In this document: piece by piece, positions 14,160 through 20,615 of the stretch | Layout: each line of letters starts with the position of its first letter | How positions within the stretch are numbered: position 1 is the stretch's first letter | Assembly: GCA_044227705.1 (NCBI GenBank) | Contig: JBGAWE010000062.1 | Coordinates: forward strand, 1 to 21,463 | Length of the DNA stretch: 21,463 bases | From: JANOQP01 sp044227705 | GTDB lineage: Bacteria > Bacteroidota > Bacteroidia > Chitinophagales > Saprospiraceae | Reading direction: 5' to 3' | The notes under the pieces: generated by a model | The model's input: only the letters and a program-made list of their open reading frames with translations | What the model was told of the DNA's origin: nothing | The model's database searches: none | Translations under genes and position numbers: made by a program

Positions 14160-15038
14160 TCAGAGGACGTTGGCCAGTTGCTCTTTTATCTTTTCAAGGT
14201 CGTCCTTCATCTGCACGACGAGCCGCTGGAGGTCGGCATCGTATGCCTTCGCGCCGAGGGTGTTTATCTCGCGGCCCATCTCCTGGCTGATGAATCCGAG
14301 CGTGCGGCCGATGCTGGCCGGGCCGGTCGAGTCGAGTTGTTCGACGAAGTAGCTGCAGTGCTGTTCGAGGCGGACCTTTTCCTCGGTGATGTCCATTTTT
14401 TCGAGGTAAAAGAGGATTTCCTGCTCGAAGCGGTTGGCGTCGACGGCGTTGTTCCCGAGGAAGTCCTCGGCGTTGTTCTTCAACCGTTGCCGCATCCGGT
14501 CGACTCGGCCGGACTCGAGCGGGGCGAGGTCTTTCAGCAGTTTCACGATGTTGGCGACGCGCAGGCGGAACTCTGCCTCGAGGATTTTTCCCTCATCGCG
14601 GCGGAAGTTGCGGAGGTTCGTCAGGGCCTCGTCGAGGGTCTCGCGGATGAGGTGCCACTCCTCCTCGTCGAGCTCGCCGCTGGCCTGCCCGACGACGTTG
14701 GGGATGCGAAGGATGGCCTGAAAAGGATCGAACTGGGCGATGTTCAATTCTTTCGCCAGTCGGCTGATTTGATGAAAATAGGCCCGAAAGAGCGGCTCGT
14801 TGATGCCCCCGGCCACCGGCCCGTCGGGCGACTGCACGTCGATGAGCAGATCAAACTTGCCGCGCTCGGCGTGGTCGTTGACCTGCTTGCGGAGGTCCAT
14901 CTCGCGCTCCTTGATGTCGGCCGGGAGCTTGATTTTCAGGTCGGCGGCCTTCGAGTTGAGCGCGCGGATTTCGCAGACGATGGTCTTGTCGCCCAGCGTG
15001 CGAATGGCGCGGCCGAAACCGGTCATGGATAGCAGCAT
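14160..15038 (-). CDS. yicC: YicC family protein, RNA-degradation related
   Basis: 292 residues from the ATG at 15038, chosen because the protein then begins MLLSMTGFGRA, the hallmark start of the family (usually MIxSMTGFGR); the frame runs open 24 codons further upstream without similarity. The N-terminal YicC domain contains EIRALNSKAADLKIKLP. The C-terminal DUF1732 region ends with LGFISQEMGREINTLGAKAY and a long helix with QMKDDLEKIKEQLANV, as expected. Family members are reported as endoribonucleases or as partners of PNPase in small-RNA turnover in E. coli and B. subtilis. First gene of the yicC-apaG(-oxidoreductase) unit and divergent from the HU-like gene; an RNase G gene lies 2 kb away on the other strand. 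Confidence 0.92.
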   Translation of the reverse strand: MLLSMTGFGRAIRTLGDKTIVCEIRALNSKAADLKIKLPADIKEREMDLRKQVNDHAERGKFDLLIDVQSPDGPVAGGINEPLFRAYFHQISRLAKELNIAQFDPFQAILRIPNVVGQASGELDEEEWHLIRETLDEALTNLRNFRRDEGKILEAEFRLRVANIVKLLKDLAPLESGRVDRMRQRLKNNAEDFLGNNAVDANRFEQEILFYLEKMDITEEKVRLEQHCSYFVEQLDSTGPASIGRTLGFISQEMGREINTLGAKAYDADLQRLVVQMKDDLEKIKEQLANVL

Positions 15039-15430
15039 CGTTCTTGATTGGTGGATGGTGAATAGAGAACGGCGAGTCTCGAAAGGCCTTTGTCTCCGTC
15101 CGCTGTTCAACTTTCAAATCGGCGTGAAGGTAGACACGTCGCCGACGGCTGGAAGCTGCGGCACAACATTTGTAACTGCCTGAAAATAAATGGGTTAGGC
15201 GGGCATGGGAAATTTCGGTGCTGTCTACCTTGCCCCCGGCTCCCGAAAAAACCAGTGCGGAGACCTGATTTTGAACGGCTTGAAAAGGCGAGCGGGGCGC
15301 TGACCAACAGCGGGTCTGAAATTTTCGGGGCATGGCTTCAATTCCTCGAAAATAAGTTGACCTTCGCGGCCTGTTTCGCAAAAACTACCTTCAGGCAAAA
15401 CTGTAATTCATTCAAAACCAACCTTTTAAG
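15039..15430. promoter_or_regulatory. Divergent promoter region between yicC and the HU-like gene
   Basis: 392 bases with no gene that I can support. It must contain divergent promoters. A weak plus-strand candidate is TTGAC (15357-15361) with TACCTTCA (15386-15393), loosely like the Bacteroidota TTG / TAnnTTTG pattern but with a spacer longer than usual. The bases just before the HU start (TTCAAAACCAACCTTTTAAG) are A/T-rich without a Shine-Dalgarno sequence. No tRNA or riboswitch fold was recognised. Confidence 0.4.
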
Positions 15431-15742
15431 ATGAGAAAGGCCGACCTGGTGAACATCATTAGCGAGAAGAGCGGTGTCCCGAAGGTGGACGTGCTCGTTA
15501 CCCTCGAGGCCCTATTCAACGAGGTGAAGGACACCATGACGAAGGGCGAGAACGTGTACATTCGTGGTTTTGGCAGCTTCGTCATCAAAAAGAGGGCGAA
15601 GAAGATGGGCCGCAACATAAAGGGCGGCCTCGCTGTCAACATCCCCGAGCACTTCATTCCTGCCTTCAAGCCGGCCAAGACCTTCATCGAGGACGTCAAG
15701 GCCAACGTCACCAAGCTGCCAGAGGGCAAGGACGAAGAATGA
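15431..15742 (+). CDS. HU/IHF family DNA-binding protein
   Basis: 103 residues. Starts MRKADLVNIISEKSGVPK, the N-terminal helix pair of HU/IHF. GENVYIRGFGSF (39-50) is the family GFGSF signature, followed by the basic beta-arm KKRAKKMGRN (residues 53-62) and the arm-to-C-terminal segment IPEHFIPAFKPAK (71-83). The arm tip has NIKGGLAVN in place of the usual NPKTGE, as in Bacteroidota homologues encoded ahead of RNase G. It binds and bends DNA as a dimer in the nucleoid. First gene of a plus-strand run; a TPR protein gene starts 31 bases downstream. HU versus IHF-beta naming cannot be decided. Confidence 0.93.
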   Translation: MRKADLVNIISEKSGVPKVDVLVTLEALFNEVKDTMTKGENVYIRGFGSFVIKKRAKKMGRNIKGGLAVNIPEHFIPAFKPAKTFIEDVKANVTKLPEGKDEE

Positions 15743-15773
15743 GCCTCCCAAATGAAAGCCTTGCCGAATTAGC

Positions 15774-16574
15774 ATGACCCGACTGCAGCTTTCCATCGTT
15801 CTGGCTTCCGTCGCGCTGCTTGCAGGGCTTTATTTTGGCTTCGACACAAATCCCCGGGAACAAAAAACCGTCGAAGAACAAAGGGCCATCGAGATGACGG
15901 CGACAGATTTCGCCTCTCTCGAAGCCTCGGCAAAGGCCCTAATCCAGCCCGCAGCACTCGCCCAGCTTGACGCGCTCGCCCAAAAAGCCGCCTCCGAAAC
16001 AGACGAAAAGAAGAAGCTCGACCTCCTCAAGCAACTGGCGGGCGGCTATTTTCAGAGCGGCTCGCCGCTGTTGAGCGGAAAGATTGCCGACCAGATCGCC
16101 GAAATCGAAAAGACCGATGCGGCCTGGTCTATAGCCGGGGCGACCTGGCAAGCGGCCGGGGTCGGGGCCAAAGAGCAAGCGGCCCACGACTTCTGCGGAA
16201 AACGGGCCATCGCCGCCTTTGAAAACGCCGTCTCGATAAAGCCCGCCGAAGTTGCCCATCAGGTCAACCTCGCAGCGGTCTACGCGGACTTCCCGCTGCC
16301 TGAGAACCCGATGAAGGCCGTGCTGATGCTGCGCGAACTCGAGGCTAAGAACCCAGATAACACATTGGTTCTCAACGCTTTGGGCCGCCTCGCCATCAAG
16401 ACCGGCCAATGGGAAAAGGCGATTGCAAGGTTCGAAAAGACCGTTTCGATCGACCCGAAGAACAAACAGGCCAACTGCCTCCTTGTCCAAGCCTACGAGG
16501 CGACGAAGCAGGAGGCGAAGGCCCAACAACAACAGAAAATCTGTGAGCGGCTGACGGCCGACGGCGCTCGATAA
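15774..16574 (+). CDS. Membrane-anchored TPR protein
   Basis: 266 residues. A short N-terminal hydrophobic segment (about 5-22, LQLSIVLASVALLAGLYFGF) is a signal anchor or uncleaved signal, putting the rest in the periplasm. Helical repeats follow; the clearest TPR is at about 196-229 (LNALGRLAIKTGQWEKAIARF, then VSIDPKN), with another around 143-176 (AIAAFENAVSIKPAEVAHQVNLAAVY). The last 20 residues are glutamine- and lysine-rich. TPR proteins of this type commonly sit between the HU-like gene and RNase G in Bacteroidota, which is known context, but their function is not established. It is probably co-transcribed with the HU-like gene. Confidence 0.85.
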   Translation: MTRLQLSIVLASVALLAGLYFGFDTNPREQKTVEEQRAIEMTATDFASLEASAKALIQPAALAQLDALAQKAASETDEKKKLDLLKQLAGGYFQSGSPLLSGKIADQIAEIEKTDAAWSIAGATWQAAGVGAKEQAAHDFCGKRAIAAFENAVSIKPAEVAHQVNLAAVYADFPLPENPMKAVLMLRELEAKNPDNTLVLNALGRLAIKTGQWEKAIARFEKTVSIDPKNKQANCLLVQAYEATKQEAKAQQQQKICERLTADGAR

Positions 16575-16575
16575 A

Positions 16576-16592
16576 GGGCTTTCCCAAAGCCC
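16576..16592 (+). other. Short hairpin after the TPR gene
   Basis: GGGCTTT-CCC-AAAGCCC, a perfect 7-bp stem with a 3-base loop, begins one base after the TPR stop codon. No T-run follows directly; an A/T-rich tract lies about 30 bases further on, ahead of the small basic gene. It could be a weak terminator, a pause site or an mRNA processing boundary. Confidence 0.4.
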
Positions 16593-16654
16593 GGAACCGG
16601 CGACCATCTGACCGTCAACCGTAATTTTTTAACAACAAAAAAGCTGTACGACCC

Positions 16655-16747
16655 ATGCCCTGTGGTAAGAAGAGGAAGCGTCACAAGATAGCGACGCACA
16701 AGCGCAAGAAGCGACTCCGCAAGAACCGTCACAAAAAGAAACGATAG
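16655..16747 (+). CDS. 30-residue AURKAIP1/COX24-type basic protein, probable ribosomal protein
   Basis: A tiny gene: ATG at 16655, stop TAG at 16745-16747. The protein begins MPCGKKRKRHKIATHKRKK and ends RKNRHKKKR; 19 of its 30 residues are Lys, Arg or His counted conservatively. I recognise it as the very short protein annotated in Bacteroidota as an AURKAIP1/COX24 domain protein, a family related to mitochondrial small-subunit ribosomal components; from memory a protein of this kind is found on Bacteroidota ribosomes. The KKRKRHK-x-A-T-H-K-R-K-K-R-L-R core is the diagnostic part. It lies between the TPR gene and RNase G, preceded by an A/T-rich leader (AATTTTTTAACAACAAAAAA) typical of strongly expressed genes in this phylum. 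Most gene callers would miss it. Confidence 0.85.
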   Translation: MPCGKKRKRHKIATHKRKKRLRKNRHKKKR

Positions 16748-17221
16748 GTTTTGTGTCCCGAGGCTCCGGCTTCGGGCGCCACCACCCAGGGCATCGCCTC
16801 GGGATTCAACAGAGCAGGGGCGAGGGAAATGGTTTGGGCAAATCAAGCCGCGCCAATTTCCCCGCCCCGCGCTCCGGTTCTTTTGGAAAAACGCTCGGGA
16901 CGAGGCTCGCTTTTTCAACTCGAAAAGCTGAACCCGCCATTTACCCGACCGACCGACGTAGCTTTTTTCAGGAAAAAAATCCGGCCCCGGCGGGCTTCTC
17001 ACCCAAAAACCCGCCGCCCGTTTCCAGCTCGGCAGCCCAAACGAGCGACTTCTTTCAAAGCCTCCGGCCTGTCCCGGCCATCGTTTTTCGCAGAATCGGA
17101 CCTGTTTTTCGGAAAAGTCGTTTCCGCATCGCCCGTTGCTCGGCTTGCCGCGCACCGGGGCTTTTGGTTTTTGGCGAATGCCACACGGCCCGGCCGCCCG
17201 GCCCGCCTCATTTTTTAAAAA
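16748..17221 (+). other. 474-base gap upstream of RNase G, likely long leader
   Basis: No gene is supported here. Overlapping open frames exist in several phases, as expected in GC-rich DNA, but their translations are proline/arginine/alanine-rich without domains. The stretch has several T-tract/A-tract elements (TTTTGGAAAAA 16881-16891, TTTTTTCAGGAAAAAAA 16963-16979, TTTTTCGGAAAA 17105-17116, TTTTTTAAAAA 17211-17221) and an inverted repeat CGGCGGG / CCCGCCG around 16990-17020. It may hold the rng promoter and a structured 5' leader. Confidence 0.4.
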
Positions 17222-18772
17222 GTGGATAAAGAACTCATCCTCAACTCGACGCCAACGGGCGTCGACATCGCACTCGTCGAGGACGGCAGGCTCGTCGAGA
17301 TGCACCACCAAAAAACCTCCAACTCGTTCTCCGTCGGCGACGTGTTCATCGGAAAAATCAGGAAGATGATGCCGGGGCTGAACGCCGCCTTCATCGACAT
17401 CGGCCATCGAAAAGATGCGTTTCTCCATTACACCGACTGCGGCCCGAAGCTCCGCTCGGTGACGAAATGGGCCAACGGCGTGCTCAACGGCAGCATCAAC
17501 ACGCACCGGCTCGACAATTTCAAGTACGAGGAGGAAATCGTCAAAACGGGCAAGATTGACCAAGTTCTGAACAAGCGGCATGCCGTCCTCATCCAGATTC
17601 TCAAAGAGCCGATTTCGACAAAAGGGCCGCGCCTCTCCTGCGAACTGACCCTGCCCGGCCGATACCTCGTCCTCTCGCCCTTCTCCGACGGCGTGAACGT
17701 TTCCAAAAAAATAGCCTCTCTTGAGGAGCGCAAACGGCTGCACACCCTCGCCGAGAGCCTTCGCCCGAAGGGCTTTGGCATGGTCATCCGCACGGCTGCC
17801 GAGGGGAAGAAGACGGCCGAGCTGCACGAGGAAATCAGCGAGCTGGTCAACAAGTGGGAGGAGATTTTCAAGACCTTGAAGGCCTCCACGCCGCCCGGCA
17901 AGTTGTTGAGCGAGCTGGACAAGCCGGCCTCCATCCTCCGCGACCTGCTGACTGAGCAGTTCAACAAAATCGTGACGAACGACAAGGAGATGCACGCCGG
18001 CATCAAGACCTACCTGCAAAACATCGCGCCCGACCAGGTGAAAATCCTGCAACTGCACACTGGGAGCAAGCCCATCTTTGAAGCCTACGGGGTGACGAAG
18101 CAGATTCGCCAGTCGTTCGGCAAGACGGCCACGATGGCCAGCGGCGCCTACCTCGTCATCGAAAAGACCGAGGCGATGCACACCATCGACGTCAACTCGG
18201 GCCACAACGTCAAGACGGGCGACGTCGACCAGGCCATCTTCAACGTCAACTCGGAGGCGGCGACCGAAATCGCCCGGCAAATCCGACTGCGCGACATCGG
18301 CGGCCTCATCGTCGTCGATTTCATCGACATGAAGAACCTCGAGCACAAGAAGACCATCCACAAAATCATGGAGGACGCGATGCGGAAAGACCGGGCGCAG
18401 CACACCGTCCTCCCGCTCTCGAAGTTCGGCCTGATGCAGATCACCCGCGAGCGGACGCGCCCCGAGGTCAACATCGACACCGCCGAGACCTGCCCGACCT
18501 GCAACGGAACCGGCCGCACGAACGCCACCATCCTCATCACCGACGACATCCAGCGCGACCTGGAGAACGTGATGCAGTCCGGCCCGAGGGGGAACATCCA
18601 ATTGCGCGTTCATCCGTTTGTCGAGGCTTTCCTCAAGAAGGGGCTTCCCAGTCAGCAGATGCGCTGGTTCATGAAGTACACGAAATGGGTGCGCATCGCG
18701 CCTGTCACCGACTTTCCGCTGACGCACTACGAGTTCTACGACGGGAACGAGGACGAGATCCGCTTGAACTGA
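17222..18772 (+). CDS. rng: Ribonuclease E/G family endoribonuclease (RNase G)
   Basis: 516 residues, RNase G size, lacking the long RNase E C-terminal scaffold. The GTG at 17222 is chosen because translation then begins (M)DKELILNSTPTGVDIALVED, matching family N termini; no ATG fits. The S1 domain spans about 38-130 (FSVGDVFIGKIRKMMPGLNAAFIDIG, with DAFLHY). The catalytic DNase-I-like part has TIDVNSG (Asp323, Asn325) and VVDFIDM (Asp366), equivalent to the Mg-binding Asp303/Asn305/Asp346 of E. coli RNase E. The zinc-link CPTC is at 424-427. It makes single-strand cuts in rRNA precursors and mRNA in the cytoplasm. A run of T6A5 lies right before the start and there is no Shine-Dalgarno. It follows the HU, TPR and COX24-type genes, a known Bacteroidota order. 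Confidence 0.95.
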   Translation: MDKELILNSTPTGVDIALVEDGRLVEMHHQKTSNSFSVGDVFIGKIRKMMPGLNAAFIDIGHRKDAFLHYTDCGPKLRSVTKWANGVLNGSINTHRLDNFKYEEEIVKTGKIDQVLNKRHAVLIQILKEPISTKGPRLSCELTLPGRYLVLSPFSDGVNVSKKIASLEERKRLHTLAESLRPKGFGMVIRTAAEGKKTAELHEEISELVNKWEEIFKTLKASTPPGKLLSELDKPASILRDLLTEQFNKIVTNDKEMHAGIKTYLQNIAPDQVKILQLHTGSKPIFEAYGVTKQIRQSFGKTATMASGAYLVIEKTEAMHTIDVNSGHNVKTGDVDQAIFNVNSEAATEIARQIRLRDIGGLIVVDFIDMKNLEHKKTIHKIMEDAMRKDRAQHTVLPLSKFGLMQITRERTRPEVNIDTAETCPTCNGTGRTNATILITDDIQRDLENVMQSGPRGNIQLRVHPFVEAFLKKGLPSQQMRWFMKYTKWVRIAPVTDFPLTHYEFYDGNEDEIRLN

Positions 18773-18816
18773 GTTTTGATCGGGCTGATTTCAGATCTGC
18801 GATTTCGACCCGGGCC

Positions 18817-18845
18817 CCGAACCAATCCCGATTGGCCGTGTTCGG
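18817..18845 (+). other. Bulged hairpin between rng and the ABC gene
   Basis: CCAATC-CC-GATTGG is nested inside CCGAAC / GTTCGG arms with a 4-5-base bulge. It lies 45 bases after the rng stop and 37 bases before the ABC ATPase start. There is no T-run after it; the following bases are A-rich (CGTAAAACTAAAATC). Possible processing or weak termination site, or chance. Confidence 0.3.
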
Positions 18846-18881
18846 TCGCTCATCGTAAAACTAAAATCAACCCAATCGCAA

Positions 18882-19538
18882 ATGCTCAGGGTCTCGAACC
18901 TCACCAAAACCTACCCCTCCGCCGGGCGCGAACTGACGGTGCTTTCCAACGTCAGCTTCGACATTGCGGCGGGCGACAGCTTTGCCATCGTCGGCCCCTC
19001 GGGCAGCGGGAAGACGACCCTTTTGGGCCTCTGCGCCGGCCTTGACCGGGCGACGAGCGGCTCCGTCGAACTCAACGGCATCGCGCTCGACAACCTTTCA
19101 GAGGATGAGCGGGCGCGCGTCCGAAACGAGCACGTCGGCTTCGTCTTCCAAAATTTCCAGTTGATACCGACGCTGACGGCGCTCGAGAACGTGATGGTCC
19201 CGCTCGAGCTGCGCGGCGAAAAGGGCGTGGAGAAAACCGCCAAGGGATGGCTCGAAAAGGTCGGTCTCGCGGGCCGCGCCGACCACTATCCCGCCCAGTT
19301 GAGCGGCGGCGAGCAGCAAAGGGTCTGCATCGCGCGGGCGTTTTCCAACAACCCTAAAATCCTCTTCGCCGACGAGCCGACCGGCAACCTCGACGGCGAG
19401 AACAACCAGAACATCGTCAACCTCCTCTTCGAGCTGAACCGCGAGGCGGGAACGACGCTCGTCCTCGTCACCCACGACCTCGAACTGGCGGGGAAGACGG
19501 GGAGGATATTGCAGTTGAAAGGCGGCCACGTTGTCTGA
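18882..19538 (+). CDS. LolD/MacB-type ABC transporter ATP-binding protein
   Basis: 218 residues, a lone nucleotide-binding domain. All motifs are intact: Walker A GPSGSGKT (38-45), Q-loop Gln90 (FVFQNFQLIP), signature LSGGEQQR (140-147), Walker B ILFADEP with Glu165 (160-166), D-loop GNLDGE, H-loop His198 (VLVTHD). The EHVGFVFQNFQLIPTLTALENV segment and overall length place it in the LolD/MacB/YbbA subfamily, which serves lipoprotein release or peptide/macrolide efflux with FtsX-like permeases. No permease gene is in the window, so the partner is encoded elsewhere or this ATPase is shared. The stop is 15 bases before the selD start, so the two are likely co-transcribed. The start context is A-rich without Shine-Dalgarno. 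Confidence 0.92.
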   Translation: MLRVSNLTKTYPSAGRELTVLSNVSFDIAAGDSFAIVGPSGSGKTTLLGLCAGLDRATSGSVELNGIALDNLSEDERARVRNEHVGFVFQNFQLIPTLTALENVMVPLELRGEKGVEKTAKGWLEKVGLAGRADHYPAQLSGGEQQRVCIARAFSNNPKILFADEPTGNLDGENNQNIVNLLFELNREAGTTLVLVTHDLELAGKTGRILQLKGGHVV

Positions 19539-19553
19539 ACAGCATCAAAATTC

Positions 19554-20603
19554 ATGGAAAATCCAACTACTGTCCGCCTCACACAATACTCGCACGGCGC
19601 GGGCTGCGGCTGCAAGATCAGCCCGAAAATCCTCGACAACATCCTGAAAACGAGCGGTTTTGCCCGCGACCACCATCCTGCGCTGCTCGTCGGCAACGAG
19701 GAGCGCGACGACGCGGCCGTTTTCGACCTCGGCGACGGGACGGCCGTCGTCTCGACGACCGACTTTTTCATGCCCATCGTCGACGACCCGTTCGAGTTCG
19801 GCCGCATCGCCTCCGTCAACGCCATCAGCGACGTCTATGCGATGGGCGGGCGGCCGCTGCTTGCCATCGCCATCCTCGGCTGGCCCGTCAACGCGCTGCC
19901 GCCCGAGGTGGCCAACGCCGTCATCGAGGGCGGCCGCAGTGCCTGCGCCGACGCCGGCATCCCGCTGGCGGGAGGCCACTCGATCGACAGCCCGGAGCCG
20001 ATTTTCGGGCTGGCGGTCACCGGGCGGGTTTCCATTAAAAATTTGAAAAAGAACGGCGGCGCGAGGCCCGGATCGAAGCTCTTTTTGACCAAACCGCTCG
20101 GCGTGGGCATCCTCACGACGGCGCAGAAAAAGGGGCTTTTGCTCGAAGAACACGCCCGAATCGCGCCGGAGAGCATGATGGTTTTGAACAAAATAGGCGA
20201 AAAGCTCGGCGAGCTGCCAGCAGTCGAGGCCATGACGGACGTGACCGGGTTCGGCCTCCTCGGCCACCTTTCGGAGATGTGCGAGGCGAGCGGCGCGTCG
20301 GCGAGAATCGAGTTCGACATGGTGCCGACCATCGAGCGGGCCGTCCTCGATTTTTATCTCGACAAAAAATCCACGCCCGGCGGCACTTGGCGGAACTGGG
20401 AGAGCTACGGCCACAAAATCCTCGGCGCGACGGAGCGGCAACAAGCCGTCCTCGCCGACCCGCAGACGAGCGGCGGGCTGCTCGTGGCCGTCGCGGCGGG
20501 CGAAGTGGCTGGTTTTCAGGCTTTTATGAAGGAAAACGGATTCGCGCTGCAGCCCTTTGGGGAAATCACCGAGCGGCGCGAGTGGGCTGTCGAGGTGGTT
20601 TGA
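19554..20603 (+). CDS. selD: Selenide, water dikinase (selenophosphate synthetase)
   Basis: 349 residues, normal length. Makes selenophosphate from selenide and ATP, the selenium donor for selenocysteine and 2-selenouridine in tRNA. The N-terminal glycine-rich segment reads QYSHGAGCGCKISPKIL: Cys18, Cys20 and Lys21 correspond to E. coli Cys17, Cys19 and the catalytic Lys20. The active site is thus the Cys form, not selenocysteine. Later motifs include VGNEERDDAAVFDLGDG, STTDFFMPIVDDPF, NAISDVYAMGGRPL, AGGHSIDSPEP, TDVTGFGLLGHLSEM and LADPQTSGGLL, all typical. Second gene after the ABC ATPase. No selA, selB, selenouridine synthase (mnmH) or other user of selenophosphate is in the window; it should be elsewhere in the genome. 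Confidence 0.96.
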   Translation: MENPTTVRLTQYSHGAGCGCKISPKILDNILKTSGFARDHHPALLVGNEERDDAAVFDLGDGTAVVSTTDFFMPIVDDPFEFGRIASVNAISDVYAMGGRPLLAIAILGWPVNALPPEVANAVIEGGRSACADAGIPLAGGHSIDSPEPIFGLAVTGRVSIKNLKKNGGARPGSKLFLTKPLGVGILTTAQKKGLLLEEHARIAPESMMVLNKIGEKLGELPAVEAMTDVTGFGLLGHLSEMCEASGASARIEFDMVPTIERAVLDFYLDKKSTPGGTWRNWESYGHKILGATERQQAVLADPQTSGGLLVAVAAGEVAGFQAFMKENGFALQPFGEITERREWAVEVV

Positions 20604-20615
20604 CAGTTATTTTTT
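20588..20615 (+). terminator. Weak intrinsic terminator overlapping the selD stop
   Basis: TGTCGA and TTGACA form a 6-bp stem (one G-T pair) around a 6-base loop, followed by GTTATTTTTT on the plus strand. The stem spans the selD stop codon and the T-run lies inside the 3' end of the convergent glycosyltransferase gene. The stem is short, so efficiency is doubtful. Confidence 0.45.

Noticed and set aside
13725..15032. 435-codon plus-strand open frame opposite apaG and yicC
   Set aside because: It covers two well-conserved genes on the other strand and has no recognisable domain.
16751..17229. Plus-strand open frames of about 155 residues in two phases between the COX24-type gene and rng
   Set aside because: Two overlapping phases are open at once, the translations are proline/arginine-rich without a domain, and there is no clear start context. 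More likely leader DNA.
16493..18727. Long minus-strand open frame (744 codons) over rng and the gap before it
   Set aside because: It is antisense to a confidently identified RNase G; its translation is low-complexity valine/aspartate/leucine-rich sequence with no domain, as expected from GC-rich codons read backwards.
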